Position numbers and translations under genes: made by a program. This document shows positions 1-8,464 of a stretch of DNA of 64,000 nucleotides, one piece after another. Within the stretch, counting starts at the first letter, position 1, and the number at the start of each line of letters is the position of its first letter. This DNA is from Hymenobacter rubripertinctus (GTDB taxonomy: Bacteria > Bacteroidota > Bacteroidia > Cytophagales > Hymenobacteraceae): contig NZ_QYCN01000010.1 of the NCBI RefSeq assembly GCF_003583925.1, positions 36,830-100,829 of the forward strand. Reading direction: 5' to 3'. The notes under the pieces are model-generated. The model saw only the letters and a list, made by a program, of their open reading frames with translations. It was not told where the DNA came from and did no database searches.

Positions 1-26
1 CCGCCAACCAGTAACCCCGCCTCCCC

Positions 27-572
27 ATGAAAGACAACGCTATAAATACCCCCATCGACCCCAGAACGATTAAGGGCTGGGGCATTGATGCCGACCCCAA
101 GAACGACCCCACCTATCCCATGCGCAAGCGCATGAACGCCAAGGAGGACCCCAACAGCAAGAGCCGGCCCGACAACCTGCAACCCGTTGACGAGGAAGTG
201 CTGAAATCGCTGGAGCGGGCCAACGTGTCGGCCGTATTTGGTACGCCCGAACCCCCCGCCGGCCTGAGCGGAATGATCCGCCGCCAGGCGTACAAGTATC
301 CGGAGAACCAGTATAAGCGCTGGCTGCCGCTCGTTTTGGCCGACCGCGTGGATGTGGTGGAAGGCGTAGTGACGGACCTGTTCCAGGGTAAGCTGCCCAA
401 CATCTGGGCCGAGAAAGGCTACGACATGGAGTGGAAGTACAACCGCACGGCTTTCGTTACCAAAATGGCCACCATTGGCGCCGTTACGGCGGGCCTGGTT
501 GTGTGGCTTGCTTCTGGTAGCCGCAAGAAGGAGCAGAAAGCGGAGAAGCGCAATTACCTGAGCCGCTTTTAG
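27..572 (+). CDS. Conserved hypothetical protein with one C-terminal membrane helix
   Basis: This 181-residue protein is not recognised. The first ~140 residues are polar and rich in Pro, Lys and Asp, with no signal peptide. Residues about 143-163 (from FVTKMATIG to WLASGS) form one hydrophobic helix, followed by a short basic tail containing SRKKEQKAEKR. This suggests a tail-anchored inner-membrane protein with a cytoplasmic N-terminal domain. The start lies near the window edge and is the first ATG in a good frame, so upstream context is unknown. It ends just before a strong hairpin that separates it from the convergent acs gene. Function unknown. Confidence 0.75.
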   Translation: MKDNAINTPIDPRTIKGWGIDADPKNDPTYPMRKRMNAKEDPNSKSRPDNLQPVDEEVLKSLERANVSAVFGTPEPPAGLSGMIRRQAYKYPENQYKRWLPLVLADRVDVVEGVVTDLFQGKLPNIWAEKGYDMEWKYNRTAFVTKMATIGAVTAGLVVWLASGSRKKEQKAEKRNYLSRF

Positions 573-596
573 GCTGAGGCTGGCCTGCTGGCTGGC

Positions 597-640
597 AACT
601 CAAAAGCCCCTTTGCCGCGTGGCAAAGGGGCTTTTGAGTT
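597..640. terminator. Bidirectional hairpin terminator
   Basis: A perfect 20-bp inverted repeat with a 4-nt loop (GCGT) lies between the convergent ends of the first gene and acs. The stem contains AAAAGCCCC/GGGGCTTTT, so each strand carries T-rich stem ends. It is placed to stop transcription from both sides. Confidence 0.85.
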
Positions 641-695
641 GCCAAGCTTATTTTACCAAGTAACCATTCGGTTCAGTCCCAGGCCGCATGGTTCC

Positions 696-2624
696 TCACT
701 TCGCCCCCTGGATAATGTCTTCCACCACGGCCGGGTCGAGCAGGGTGCTCACGTCGCCGAGGTTGCTGGTTTCGCCCTCGGCCACTTTGCGCAGGATGCG
801 GCGCATGATTTTGCCGGAGCGCGTTTTGGGTAGGCCCGTAACCAGCTGGATCTTGTCGGGGCGGGCGATTTTACCGATTTCGGCCACCACCGTTTCGATG
901 ATGCTGGCTTCCACGCGGGGCTTGTCGGCCTCGTTCTTACAGGCGCCTTCGCGGCAGATAACGTAGGCGTAAATGCCCTGGCCCTTCACGTCGTGGGGGA
1001 AGGCCACCACGGCCGATTCCACCACGTTGGGGTTCTGGTTGATGGCGTTTTCAATTTCGGCCGTGCCGAAGCGGTGCCCGCTCACGTTAATAACATCATC
1101 GACGCGGCCGATGATGCGGTAGAGGCCGTTTTCGTCGCGGCGGGCGCCGTCGCCGGTGAAGTAGTAGCCCGGATAGGGCCCGAAGTAGGTCTGCACGGCG
1201 CGGTAGTGGTCGCCGTAGGTAGTGCGGATCATGCCCGGCCAACTTTGCTTGATGGCCAGGTAACCTTCCTCGCCGTTCCCCTCGATTTCGGTACCGTCCT
1301 GGCGGAGCAGCACCGGCAGCACGCCCGGCAGCGGCAGGCCGGCGCGGGCCGGCACCGAGGGCGTGATGCCGGCCAGGGCCGAAATCATAATGCCGCCGGT
1401 TTCCGTCTGCCACCAGGTATCCACGATGGGGCAGCGGCCCTTGCCCACGTGCTCGTTGTACCAGTGCCAGGCTTCCTCGTTGATGGGCTCGCCCACCGAG
1501 CCCAGTACCCGCAGCGAGTCAAGGGAGTAGCTGAGCACGTTATCCAAGGGTTCGGCCATCAGAGCCCGGATGGCGGTGGGCGCAGTATAGAAGATGCTTA
1601 CCGAATGCTTGTCAATCACCTCCCAGAAGCGGCCGGCGTCGGGGTAGGTCGGGATGCCCTCGAACATGAGGGACGTGGAGCCGGCCAGCAGCGGGCCGTA
1701 GAGCAGGTAGCTGTGGCCCGTCACCCAGCCAATGTCGGCGGTGCACCAATACACGTCGTTTTCCTCCACCTGAAACACGTTGCGGAACGTGTAGTCGGCC
1801 CACACCATGTAGCCGGCGGTGGTGTGCACCACGCCCTTGGGCTTGCCGGTGCTGCCCGAGGTGTAGAGGATGAAGAGCGGATCTTCGGCCTTCATTTCCT
1901 CGGCGGGGCAGATTTTGGCGGCGTTGTTGGCTTCCTCGTGGTACCACACGTCGCGGTCGGGGTCCATCTGCACGGGCCAGCCCAGGTGTTCCACTACAAT
2001 TACCTTGCGCACCGAGGAGCAGGTTTCGAGGGCCTCGTCCACCACGCGCTTCACCGGAATCTGCTTGGTGCCGCGGTTCAGGCCGTCGGCCGTAATCACC
2101 ACCGAGGCCTGGGCGTCGTTCACGCGGTCGGCAATGGCGGTGGCCGAGAAGCCGGCGAAAATCACCGAGTGTACTGCCCCGATGCGGGCGCAGGCCAGCA
2201 CGGCAATGGCCAGTTCCGGAATCATGGGCATGTAGAGGCAGACCCGGTCGCCCTTTTCCACGCCGTTGTTCATGAGCACGTTGGCGAACTGGCACACGTG
2301 CTGATACAGCTCCCGGTAGGTCAGACGCAGATGGCGCTCCTTGGGGTCGTTGGGCTCCCAGATGAGGGCCAGCTTGTTGCCGCGGGCGGCCAAATGGCGG
2401 TCGAGGCAGTTTTCGGTGATGTTGAGGCGCGCCCCGGCAAACCACTCGTTGCGGCCGGCCGGCATATCCGACTCCACCACCGTATCCCACTTGCGGCGCC
2501 AGGTGAAGGGTTCGGCCACGGAAGCCCAGAACTCGGCGGGATGGTGGATGCTCAGGTGGTAGGCTTCGTGGTAGCCTTCCAGACTGCGGATGCGGGCGTG
2601 TTGGGGCGAAGTGGCAGTGGGCAT
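696..2624 (-). CDS. acs: Acetyl-CoA synthetase (AMP-forming)
   Basis: Cytoplasmic enzyme that activates acetate to acetyl-CoA through an acetyl-adenylate. The 642-residue length is normal for the family. The adenylate-forming P-loop YTSGSTGKPKG is at residues 254-264. The C-terminal LPKTRSGKIMRR places the catalytic and usually acetylatable Lys at about 605. The N-terminal ACAS segment (FWASVAEPFTW) is present. It lies 74 bp downstream of prpE on the same strand and in the same block as a symporter-kinase and a receiver protein, which suggests acetate-responsive control. The gap to prpE carries short period-8 repeats (around 2639-2672). Confidence 0.96.
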   Translation of the reverse strand: MPTATSPQHARIRSLEGYHEAYHLSIHHPAEFWASVAEPFTWRRKWDTVVESDMPAGRNEWFAGARLNITENCLDRHLAARGNKLALIWEPNDPKERHLRLTYRELYQHVCQFANVLMNNGVEKGDRVCLYMPMIPELAIAVLACARIGAVHSVIFAGFSATAIADRVNDAQASVVITADGLNRGTKQIPVKRVVDEALETCSSVRKVIVVEHLGWPVQMDPDRDVWYHEEANNAAKICPAEEMKAEDPLFILYTSGSTGKPKGVVHTTAGYMVWADYTFRNVFQVEENDVYWCTADIGWVTGHSYLLYGPLLAGSTSLMFEGIPTYPDAGRFWEVIDKHSVSIFYTAPTAIRALMAEPLDNVLSYSLDSLRVLGSVGEPINEEAWHWYNEHVGKGRCPIVDTWWQTETGGIMISALAGITPSVPARAGLPLPGVLPVLLRQDGTEIEGNGEEGYLAIKQSWPGMIRTTYGDHYRAVQTYFGPYPGYYFTGDGARRDENGLYRIIGRVDDVINVSGHRFGTAEIENAINQNPNVVESAVVAFPHDVKGQGIYAYVICREGACKNEADKPRVEASIIETVVAEIGKIARPDKIQLVTGLPKTRSGKIMRRILRKVAEGETSNLGDVSTLLDPAVVEDIIQGAK

Positions 2625-2698
2625 AGCGGTGATGGGTGAATAAGTGAATGAGTGACTCGGTGAATTCGCCTTTTATCCTGATTAGCCGGCGGTTTTAC

Positions 2699-4621
2699 TC
2701 AGGATAACGCCGGGGGCTCGAAGGCCTGCCCCAGCTGGCGGAAGGCCAGCACGACCCGGATTTCGTCGAGGATGGTGGGGTCGTCGATGGTGGAAGGTAC
2801 GGGGAAGTCCTCGCCATCGGCCAACTGACGCAGGGTTTTGCGCAGGATTTTGCCCGAGCGGGTTTTGGGCAGCCGGGCCACCACGGCCGCCTGCCGGAAG
2901 CTGGCCACCGCCCCGATGCGCTGGCGGATAAGCTGCACCAGCTCCTGCTCCAGGGCCTCTTCGGCGAGGCTTTGGCCATCCTTGAGCACCACCAAGCCCA
3001 CCGGGCGCTGCCCGCGCAGGGAGCAGGCAATGCCCAGCACCGCGCACTCGGCCACGGCCGGGTGGGCGGCCAGAATCTCCTCCATCTCGCCCGTGCTCAG
3101 GCGGTGGCCGGCCACGTTAATCACGTCATCGACGCGGCCCATGATGTAGCAGTAGCCCTCGGCATCCTGGTAGCCGCCGTCGCCGCTGAGGTAGTAGCCG
3201 GGGAAGGCGTCGAGGTAGCTGCTCTGGAACCGTTCGTCGTCGTGCCAGAGGGTGGGCAGGCAGCCGGGGGGCAGCGGCAGGCGCACCGCCACTAGGCCGG
3301 TGGTGCCCGGGGGCACGGGCTGGCCCGCCTCATCGAGCACCTGCACGTTGTAACCGGGCACGGGGTGGCCGGCCGAGCCGGCGCGGGGCGGCGGCATATC
3401 GGGGTAGCCCACCAGCGTGGCCAGCATGGGCCAGCCCGATTCGGTCTGCCACCAGTGGTCGACGACGGGCACGCCCAGCAGCTGGCCGGCCCAGTCGTAG
3501 GTGGCAGGGTCGCACCGCTCCCCGGCCACGAAGAGGTGGCGCAGGCTGCTCAGCTCATAGCGGCGGGCCAGCGCGCCGGCGGGATCTTCCTTCTTGATGG
3601 CCCGGATGGCGGTGGGGGCCGTGAACAGCACCCGCACGTTGTGCTCGGCCACCACGCGCCAGAACGCACCGGCATCGGGCGTGCGCACGGGCTTGCCCTC
3701 GAACAGCACCGTGGTGCAGCCGTGTAGCAGCGGCCCGTACACGATGTAGCTGTGACCCACGGCCCAGCCAATATCGGAGGCGGCCCAGAACGTTTCGCCG
3801 GGCTGCACCCCGTACACGGCGCCCATGCTGTACTTCAGGGCCACGGCATGGCCGCCGTGCTCGCGCACCACGCCCTTGGGCCGGCCGGTGGTACCGCTGG
3901 TGTACAGGATATAAAGCGGGTCAGTAGCCTCAAGGGACACGGCCTCCACAGGTGCTGCTTCGAGCAAGTCGCGGAAGTCCACGTCGCGGGGTTGCCGGAG
4001 GTCGGCCGGGCAGAAGTCGCGCTGGCAGACGACCACGTGGGCCGGCGGGTGCCGGGCCAGCCCGATGGCCGCTTCCACCAGAGGCAGGTAGGGAATCACG
4101 CGGTCGATTTCCAGCCCGGCCGAGGCGCAGACGATAACCCGGGGCCGGGCGTCATCGATGCGTACGGCCAGCTCGTGGGGTGCGAAGCCCCCGAACACCA
4201 CCGAATGCACGGCCCCCAGCCGGGCGCAGGCCAGCATGGCCACCACCGCCTCGGGCATATTGGGCATGTAGATAATCACCCGGTCGCCGCGCGCCACACC
4301 CAGCTCCCGCAGGCCCCCGGCAAAGCGCGCGGTCAGGTCGAGCAGCTCGCCGTAGGTGTAGCGGCGCACGGTCTGGGTCACGGGCGAATCGTAGATGAGG
4401 GCCACCTGGTTGGCGCGGCCCTGCTGCACGTGGTCGTCGAGGCAGAGCCAGCTGGTGTTGAGCTGCCCACCCCGGAACCAGCGGTAGAAGCCCGTGGCTT
4501 CGTCCTGGCTGAGCACCGGCCGGGGCGGCTCCCGAAACCAGGTAAGACGGGCGGCCTGCCCGGCCCAGAACAGCTCGGAGTCGTGGAGGCTGGCGGCGTA
4601 ATCGAAGGCGTAGGTAGACAT
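2699..4621 (-). CDS. prpE: Propionyl-CoA synthetase-like acyl-CoA synthetase
   Basis: A 640-residue AMP-forming acyl-CoA synthetase related to Acs. The P-loop YTSGTTGRPKG is at residues 240-250 and the catalytic Lys is in LPKTRSGKILRK (about 591). The segment GKPVRTPDAGAFWRV and the following FTAPTAIRAIKKEDP resemble PrpE more than Acs, so propionate is the likely substrate, with acetate as an alternative. The 9-bp inverted repeat TTATCCTGA/TCAGGATAA (2673-2681/2699-2707) overlaps its stop codon. Upstream, 29 bp separate it from the receiver gene, so the receiver, prpE and acs may be one transcription unit. Confidence 0.88.
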   Translation of the reverse strand: MSTYAFDYAASLHDSELFWAGQAARLTWFREPPRPVLSQDEATGFYRWFRGGQLNTSWLCLDDHVQQGRANQVALIYDSPVTQTVRRYTYGELLDLTARFAGGLRELGVARGDRVIIYMPNMPEAVVAMLACARLGAVHSVVFGGFAPHELAVRIDDARPRVIVCASAGLEIDRVIPYLPLVEAAIGLARHPPAHVVVCQRDFCPADLRQPRDVDFRDLLEAAPVEAVSLEATDPLYILYTSGTTGRPKGVVREHGGHAVALKYSMGAVYGVQPGETFWAASDIGWAVGHSYIVYGPLLHGCTTVLFEGKPVRTPDAGAFWRVVAEHNVRVLFTAPTAIRAIKKEDPAGALARRYELSSLRHLFVAGERCDPATYDWAGQLLGVPVVDHWWQTESGWPMLATLVGYPDMPPPRAGSAGHPVPGYNVQVLDEAGQPVPPGTTGLVAVRLPLPPGCLPTLWHDDERFQSSYLDAFPGYYLSGDGGYQDAEGYCYIMGRVDDVINVAGHRLSTGEMEEILAAHPAVAECAVLGIACSLRGQRPVGLVVLKDGQSLAEEALEQELVQLIRQRIGAVASFRQAAVVARLPKTRSGKILRKTLRQLADGEDFPVPSTIDDPTILDEIRVVLAFRQLGQAFEPPALS

Positions 4622-4650
4622 GGGCGGGCGGGATTAAGCGGCGGGTGAAA

Positions 4651-5022
4651 TCAGGCGGAGGGGAACAGCAGACCTTTCACCTGCTGCATGAGTTGGCGGG
4701 TACTGAAGGGCTTGGGTACGTAGAGGTCGGCCCCGGCCTCGTAGCCCTTCTCAATATCCGATTCCCGGCTTTTGGCCGAGAGGAAGATGACGCGGGTACC
4801 GGCCCGGTCGGGGCGCTGGCGCAGATGACGGCACACCTGGTAACCGTCGACGTCGGGCATCATAATATCGAGCACGACCAAGTCGAACGGCGTGGCATCT
4901 ACGGCGTTGAGGGCCTCGGCACCGTTGCGGGCAATGCTGACCTGGTAGCCGGCCTTGCGCATGAGGAATTCCAGGGACATGACGATGTTGGGCTCGTCGT
5001 CGACGATGAGAATGTGGGGCAT
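4651..5022 (-). CDS. Single-domain response regulator (CheY-like receiver)
   Basis: A 123-residue stand-alone receiver domain with no DNA-binding output. It has the acidic pair D8/D9, phospho-acceptor D52 (LDIMMPDVDG), S82 and K104 in YVPKPFS. It sits between the symporter-histidine kinase gene upstream and prpE/acs downstream on the same strand, so the kinase is its probable partner. Without an effector domain it should act by protein contact or in a phosphorelay. The CrbS/CrbR systems that control acs in Vibrio and Pseudomonas use a DNA-binding regulator instead, so the output route here differs. Confidence 0.92.
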   Translation of the reverse strand: MPHILIVDDEPNIVMSLEFLMRKAGYQVSIARNGAEALNAVDATPFDLVVLDIMMPDVDGYQVCRHLRQRPDRAGTRVIFLSAKSRESDIEKGYEAGADLYVPKPFSTRQLMQQVKGLLFPSA

Positions 5023-5027
5023 ATATT

Positions 5028-5171
5028 AATTAAAAATTAAAAGGGAAAAATTAAAAATATAAGGGAACAAGATTTGTAATCGGGTTCATAAAACAACGCA
5101 ATGGCTGCGCAAATTCAGATAACGGATAACTGTTTGCTCCATTTTTAATTTTTCACTTTTAATTTTTAATT
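5028..5171. repeat. Intergenic inverted repeat of AT-rich 7-mers (arms 5028-5058, 5141-5171)
   Basis: Two 31-bp arms, complementary except at one base, flank an ~82-bp centre. Each arm is built of 7-nt units such as ATTAAAA and GTGAAAA. One arm lies 6 nt upstream of the receiver start codon; the other covers the stop codon of the symporter-kinase. The same arm sequence recurs at 7978-8110. Confidence 0.85.
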
Positions 5172-7973
5172 CCCTTTCAAAGGTAATTCCAGCGAAAAGC
5201 GGGCGCCCTGCTCGGGCTGGCTTTCCACCCAGATGCGGCCGGCGTGCAGCTCCACAATTTTTTTGGTGATGGCCAGGCCCAGGCCCGAGCCTTCGGGCTT
5301 GCGCATGGTTTGGTTGCGGGCCTGGAAGAACTTGTCGAAGATGACCTGGTGGAACTCGGGAGCAATGCCCTTGCCGTTGTCCTGTACCCAGAGGCGCAGA
5401 CCGGCGGGCGTGGCCTCCACCCCCACGCCAATGCGCCCCGTACCATCGGCCCGGCACGATTTCACGGCGTTCGAGAGTAGGTTCACCAGCACCTGCATGA
5501 GCCGGTCACGGTCGCCGGGCAGGCCGGGCAGGCCGGGCGGCACGGCCAGGTCCAACTGAATCTGCTTGTCGCGCAGCAGCTGGCCCACGGCGTCGAGGGC
5601 GTCGGTAATCACGTCGGCCACGTCCAGCGTGCGCTTCTCCAGCGTCGCCTGGCCCGACTCGTACTTTTCCAGGTCCAGTACCAGGGTAATGAGCCGGCTC
5701 AGGCGCTCCGACTCGCGGGTGATGGTGAGCAGAAACCGCTGGCGCTCCTCTTCGTCCAGGTCGGGGTTGTCGGTCAGGATTTCCGATAGGGCGCGGATGC
5801 TGGTGAGCGGGGTGCGCAGCTCGTGGGTAACGGTGTAGAGGAACTCGTCCTTGTGCTGGTCGAGCTCCTGAAGCTGGTCGTAGGCCTGCTGAAGCTGCCC
5901 GGTGAGGCGCTGGAGCTGGCGCTGCTGCTTCTGGAGCTGGCGGTTGGCTTCGAGCAGCTGCTGGCTTTCGCGCAGAATGCCCACCACGTTATCGAAGCTA
6001 ATGTCTTCTACCCCCACCGAGGAGCGCAGCAGCAGCCGGGCCGAGGCCGGGCCGACGGCCCCGGCCAGCAGCTTTTCGGCGTAGGAGAGCAGGCGCGGGT
6101 CGGCGGGGGGAACTGGGTGACGGAGCGACGGAGTGACGGAGTAAGCGGGGTTGCCGTCGGAGGGAACCGGGGTTTTGGCGGCCGGCGGCCGGGTTTCGGG
6201 GAAATGCTCCTCGAAAGCGTGCAGGGCCTGGTTGGTGCGCTTCTTCCCCAGAAAACCCACCAGCAGTGCCCGCACGTCGGGCAAGGGCGCGGCGCTGTGC
6301 CAGCTGGTGGGAGCTTCGAACCCGGCTTCGTGGCGGAACACGTCCACGAACAGCTGGGCCTGGCGCTGCTCCAGGGCCGAGGGCTGCCGCCGCAACGAGA
6401 GGCCCAGGTAGAGGCCGATATTCAGCAGCCAGCTCCAGAACAACCCGTGCGACAACTCATCCAGCCCGATCAGCCCGAGCAGCGCCCCCGGCCGCAGCCA
6501 GCCCAGCCCGGCAGGGCCCTGGGTCAGGAAAGATTCGGGCACCAGGCCCGGCGCCACCATGGTGGGCAGCACCAGCGTATAGAACCACACCGCGAAACCG
6601 GCCAGCAGCCCCGCCGTGGCCCCGCCCCGGGTGCCGCCCTTCCAGTACAGGCCGCCCAGCACCACCGGCACGAACTGGGCCACGGCGGCAAACGAAATCA
6701 GGCCGATATTGACCAGCGGCAGCAGGTGACCCACGGCGGCGTAGTAACCGAAAGCCAGCAGCAGCACCAGCACCACGGCCAAACGGCGGCTGTGCAGGGT
6801 GGCCTGCCCAAGACGGGCGAACCAGCGCGGCCGGCTGCCGCCGCGCACCGGCCCGCGCACCAGCAGCGGCATGAGCAGGTGGTTGCTCATCATCACGCTC
6901 AGGGCAATGGTTTCAACGATAATCATACTGCTGGCCGCCGAGAGGCCGCCCAGGTAAATGAGCAGGGCCAGCCAGGGGTGCCCGGCCTGCAACGGCAACG
7001 CCAGCACGTACATATCAGCATCCAGCAATCCGCCCGCGTCCAGCAGCCGCCCCCCGAAGGCCAGGGGCAGCACCAGCAGATTAATCACGATGAGGTAGAG
7101 CGGAAACAGCCACATGGCCTTGCGCAGGTGGTCTTCGTTCACGTTTTCCACCACGGCCACCTGAAACTGCCGGGGCAGCAGCAGAATGGCCGACATGCTC
7201 AGCAGCAGCAAAGTAAACCACTGCCCCGGCGCGGTACCGGCCCCGTCGAGGGTGAACAGCCGGCTCAGCTCGGGCAATGCGGCGGCCCGCTCAAACACGT
7301 CGGCAAAACCGTTGAACAGGCCGTAGGTCACGAACAGACCCGCCACCAGAAAAGCCACCAGCTTAAACAGGCTTTCCATGGCCACGGCCAGCACCATGCC
7401 CTCGTGCCGCTCAGTGGCCTCCACCGAGCGCACCCCGAAAATGATGGTAAAAAATGCCAGCGCCACGGTGGTATAGAAGGCCGAACTCACGGCCGCCGCG
7501 TCCTCTACCGGCTGGTTGAGCGCGCCGGGCACCCGGGTCAGGATATTGAACGAAGCCGCAATGGCCTTGATCTGGAGAGCAATGTAGGGCACCACGCCCA
7601 GCACGCACACCACCGTCACCAGGGCCCCCAGCCCGGCACTTTTGCCGTAGCGGGCCGAAATGAAATCGGCAATGGAGGAAAGGCGCTGAGCCCGGCAGAT
7701 GCGGATGATTTTACGCAGCACCAGCCAAGCCAACGGAGCCATGAGCGTGGGTCCAAGGTAGATGCCCACGAACTCCAGCCCAAAGTACGCCGCCCTCCCC
7801 ACCGAGCCGTAGTAAGTCCAGGCGGTGCAGTACACGGCCATGCTCAGGGCGTACACGTAGGGGTTGCTCACCAAACTGCGCCGCGCCGCCACCCGCCGCT
7901 CGGCCGCGTACGCCACCCCGAACAGTAGCACGAGGTACCCGAAGGAAAAGCCAATAACCAGCAGCGGGGACAT
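5166..7973 (-). CDS. Fused sodium/solute symporter - sensor histidine kinase
   Basis: A 935-residue hybrid membrane sensor. Residues 1 to ~540 are a multi-helix SSS-family (PutP-like) transporter domain, including the IADFISARYGKS region. A linker and a coiled coil rich in Gln/Leu (about 670-710) lead to the HisKA domain with H717 (THELRTPLTS). The ATPase has an N box near N835, DNGKG near 865 and GSGLGLA near 895. The architecture matches CrbS/CbrA-like sensors, which link substrate uptake to phosphorylation. With acs, prpE and a lone receiver adjacent, a short-chain fatty acid is the likely cue (inference). The last residues and stop lie in an inverted repeat arm. Confidence 0.92.
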   Translation of the reverse strand: MSPLLVIGFSFGYLVLLFGVAYAAERRVAARRSLVSNPYVYALSMAVYCTAWTYYGSVGRAAYFGLEFVGIYLGPTLMAPLAWLVLRKIIRICRAQRLSSIADFISARYGKSAGLGALVTVVCVLGVVPYIALQIKAIAASFNILTRVPGALNQPVEDAAAVSSAFYTTVALAFFTIIFGVRSVEATERHEGMVLAVAMESLFKLVAFLVAGLFVTYGLFNGFADVFERAAALPELSRLFTLDGAGTAPGQWFTLLLLSMSAILLLPRQFQVAVVENVNEDHLRKAMWLFPLYLIVINLLVLPLAFGGRLLDAGGLLDADMYVLALPLQAGHPWLALLIYLGGLSAASSMIIVETIALSVMMSNHLLMPLLVRGPVRGGSRPRWFARLGQATLHSRRLAVVLVLLLAFGYYAAVGHLLPLVNIGLISFAAVAQFVPVVLGGLYWKGGTRGGATAGLLAGFAVWFYTLVLPTMVAPGLVPESFLTQGPAGLGWLRPGALLGLIGLDELSHGLFWSWLLNIGLYLGLSLRRQPSALEQRQAQLFVDVFRHEAGFEAPTSWHSAAPLPDVRALLVGFLGKKRTNQALHAFEEHFPETRPPAAKTPVPSDGNPAYSVTPSLRHPVPPADPRLLSYAEKLLAGAVGPASARLLLRSSVGVEDISFDNVVGILRESQQLLEANRQLQKQQRQLQRLTGQLQQAYDQLQELDQHKDEFLYTVTHELRTPLTSIRALSEILTDNPDLDEEERQRFLLTITRESERLSRLITLVLDLEKYESGQATLEKRTLDVADVITDALDAVGQLLRDKQIQLDLAVPPGLPGLPGDRDRLMQVLVNLLSNAVKSCRADGTGRIGVGVEATPAGLRLWVQDNGKGIAPEFHQVIFDKFFQARNQTMRKPEGSGLGLAITKKIVELHAGRIWVESQPEQGARFSLELPLKGN

Positions 7974-7977
7974 TTTG

Positions 7978-8110
7978 GGAATTAAAAATTAAAAGTGAAA
8001 AATTAAAAATTCAGCATCTTGACATTTTTTCATTTGTATCACACTGAACAGAAAGAGTAAAATGGCGCGGAACAGTCATTTTTAATTTTTCACTTTTAAT
8101 TTTTAATTCC
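7978..8110. repeat. Perfect 33-bp inverted repeat of AT-rich 7-mers (arms 7978-8010, 8078-8110)
   Basis: The arms are identical in inverted orientation over 33 bp with a 67-bp spacer. The left arm begins 5 nt upstream of the symporter-kinase start codon. The right arm encodes the last four residues (GIKN) and stop codon of the next gene. The arm sequence matches the 5028-5171 element, so the kinase gene is bracketed by copies in both orientations. Confidence 0.92.
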
Positions 8111-8317
8111 CCTCACCACCCAGCCCGTTACCAGCACCAGGGCGGCCCACGTCACCAGCACGTAGAGGTAGAGCACCGGGATGCCGGCCACCCGCCCGGC
8201 GTGGTTGAAGGCGCCGAGCAGCGGGAAGTTGAGCAGCACCCCGAACAGCAGGGCCACGAACAGCAACTGCTGCCCGCGCCGCTGCTCCGGCCGCTCCGGG
8301 GGGGAAATGGGAGGCAT
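8096..8317 (-). CDS. Small two-helix membrane protein, probable symporter accessory subunit
   Basis: A 73-residue protein with two hydrophobic segments (LLFVALLFGVLLNFPLLGAF and LYLYVLVTWAALVLVTGWVV). I start it at the internal ATG (MPPISPPERPEQ) because the upstream in-frame extension is Pro/Arg-rich and unlike a membrane protein N-terminus. It precedes the symporter-kinase gene on the same strand. Small two-helix partners (DUF3311, DUF4212 or DUF485 types) commonly accompany SSS transporters; DUF3311 seems closest by eye. Its C-terminal GIKN and stop are supplied by an inverted repeat arm, so the native C-terminus may have been rewritten. Confidence 0.72.
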   Translation of the reverse strand: MPPISPPERPEQRRGQQLLFVALLFGVLLNFPLLGAFNHAGRVAGIPVLYLYVLVTWAALVLVTGWVVRGIKN

Positions 8318-8464
8318 GAGGTGGGGTTCAGGTGGGTGGTGGTTGATTTTCGGGCGGGCAGCTGGCGGTTGGTACGCGCCTGCCCGACTTCCTAAAGCAA
8401 GCAAAATCCGCCGAACCAACGGCCCGGCGGACTTTTCCTGGTAAGCCAAACCGGGCGGCGCGGG

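Noticed and set aside
993..2639. Long open frame antisense to acs
   Set aside because: It mirrors acs codon by codon, is rich in Val/Gly/His as expected for the reverse frame of GC-rich genes, and has no recognisable motif.
5823..7928. 701-codon open frame opposite the symporter-kinase
   Set aside because: Gln/His/Pro-rich composition typical of an antisense shadow; the opposite strand encodes clear SSS and kinase domains.
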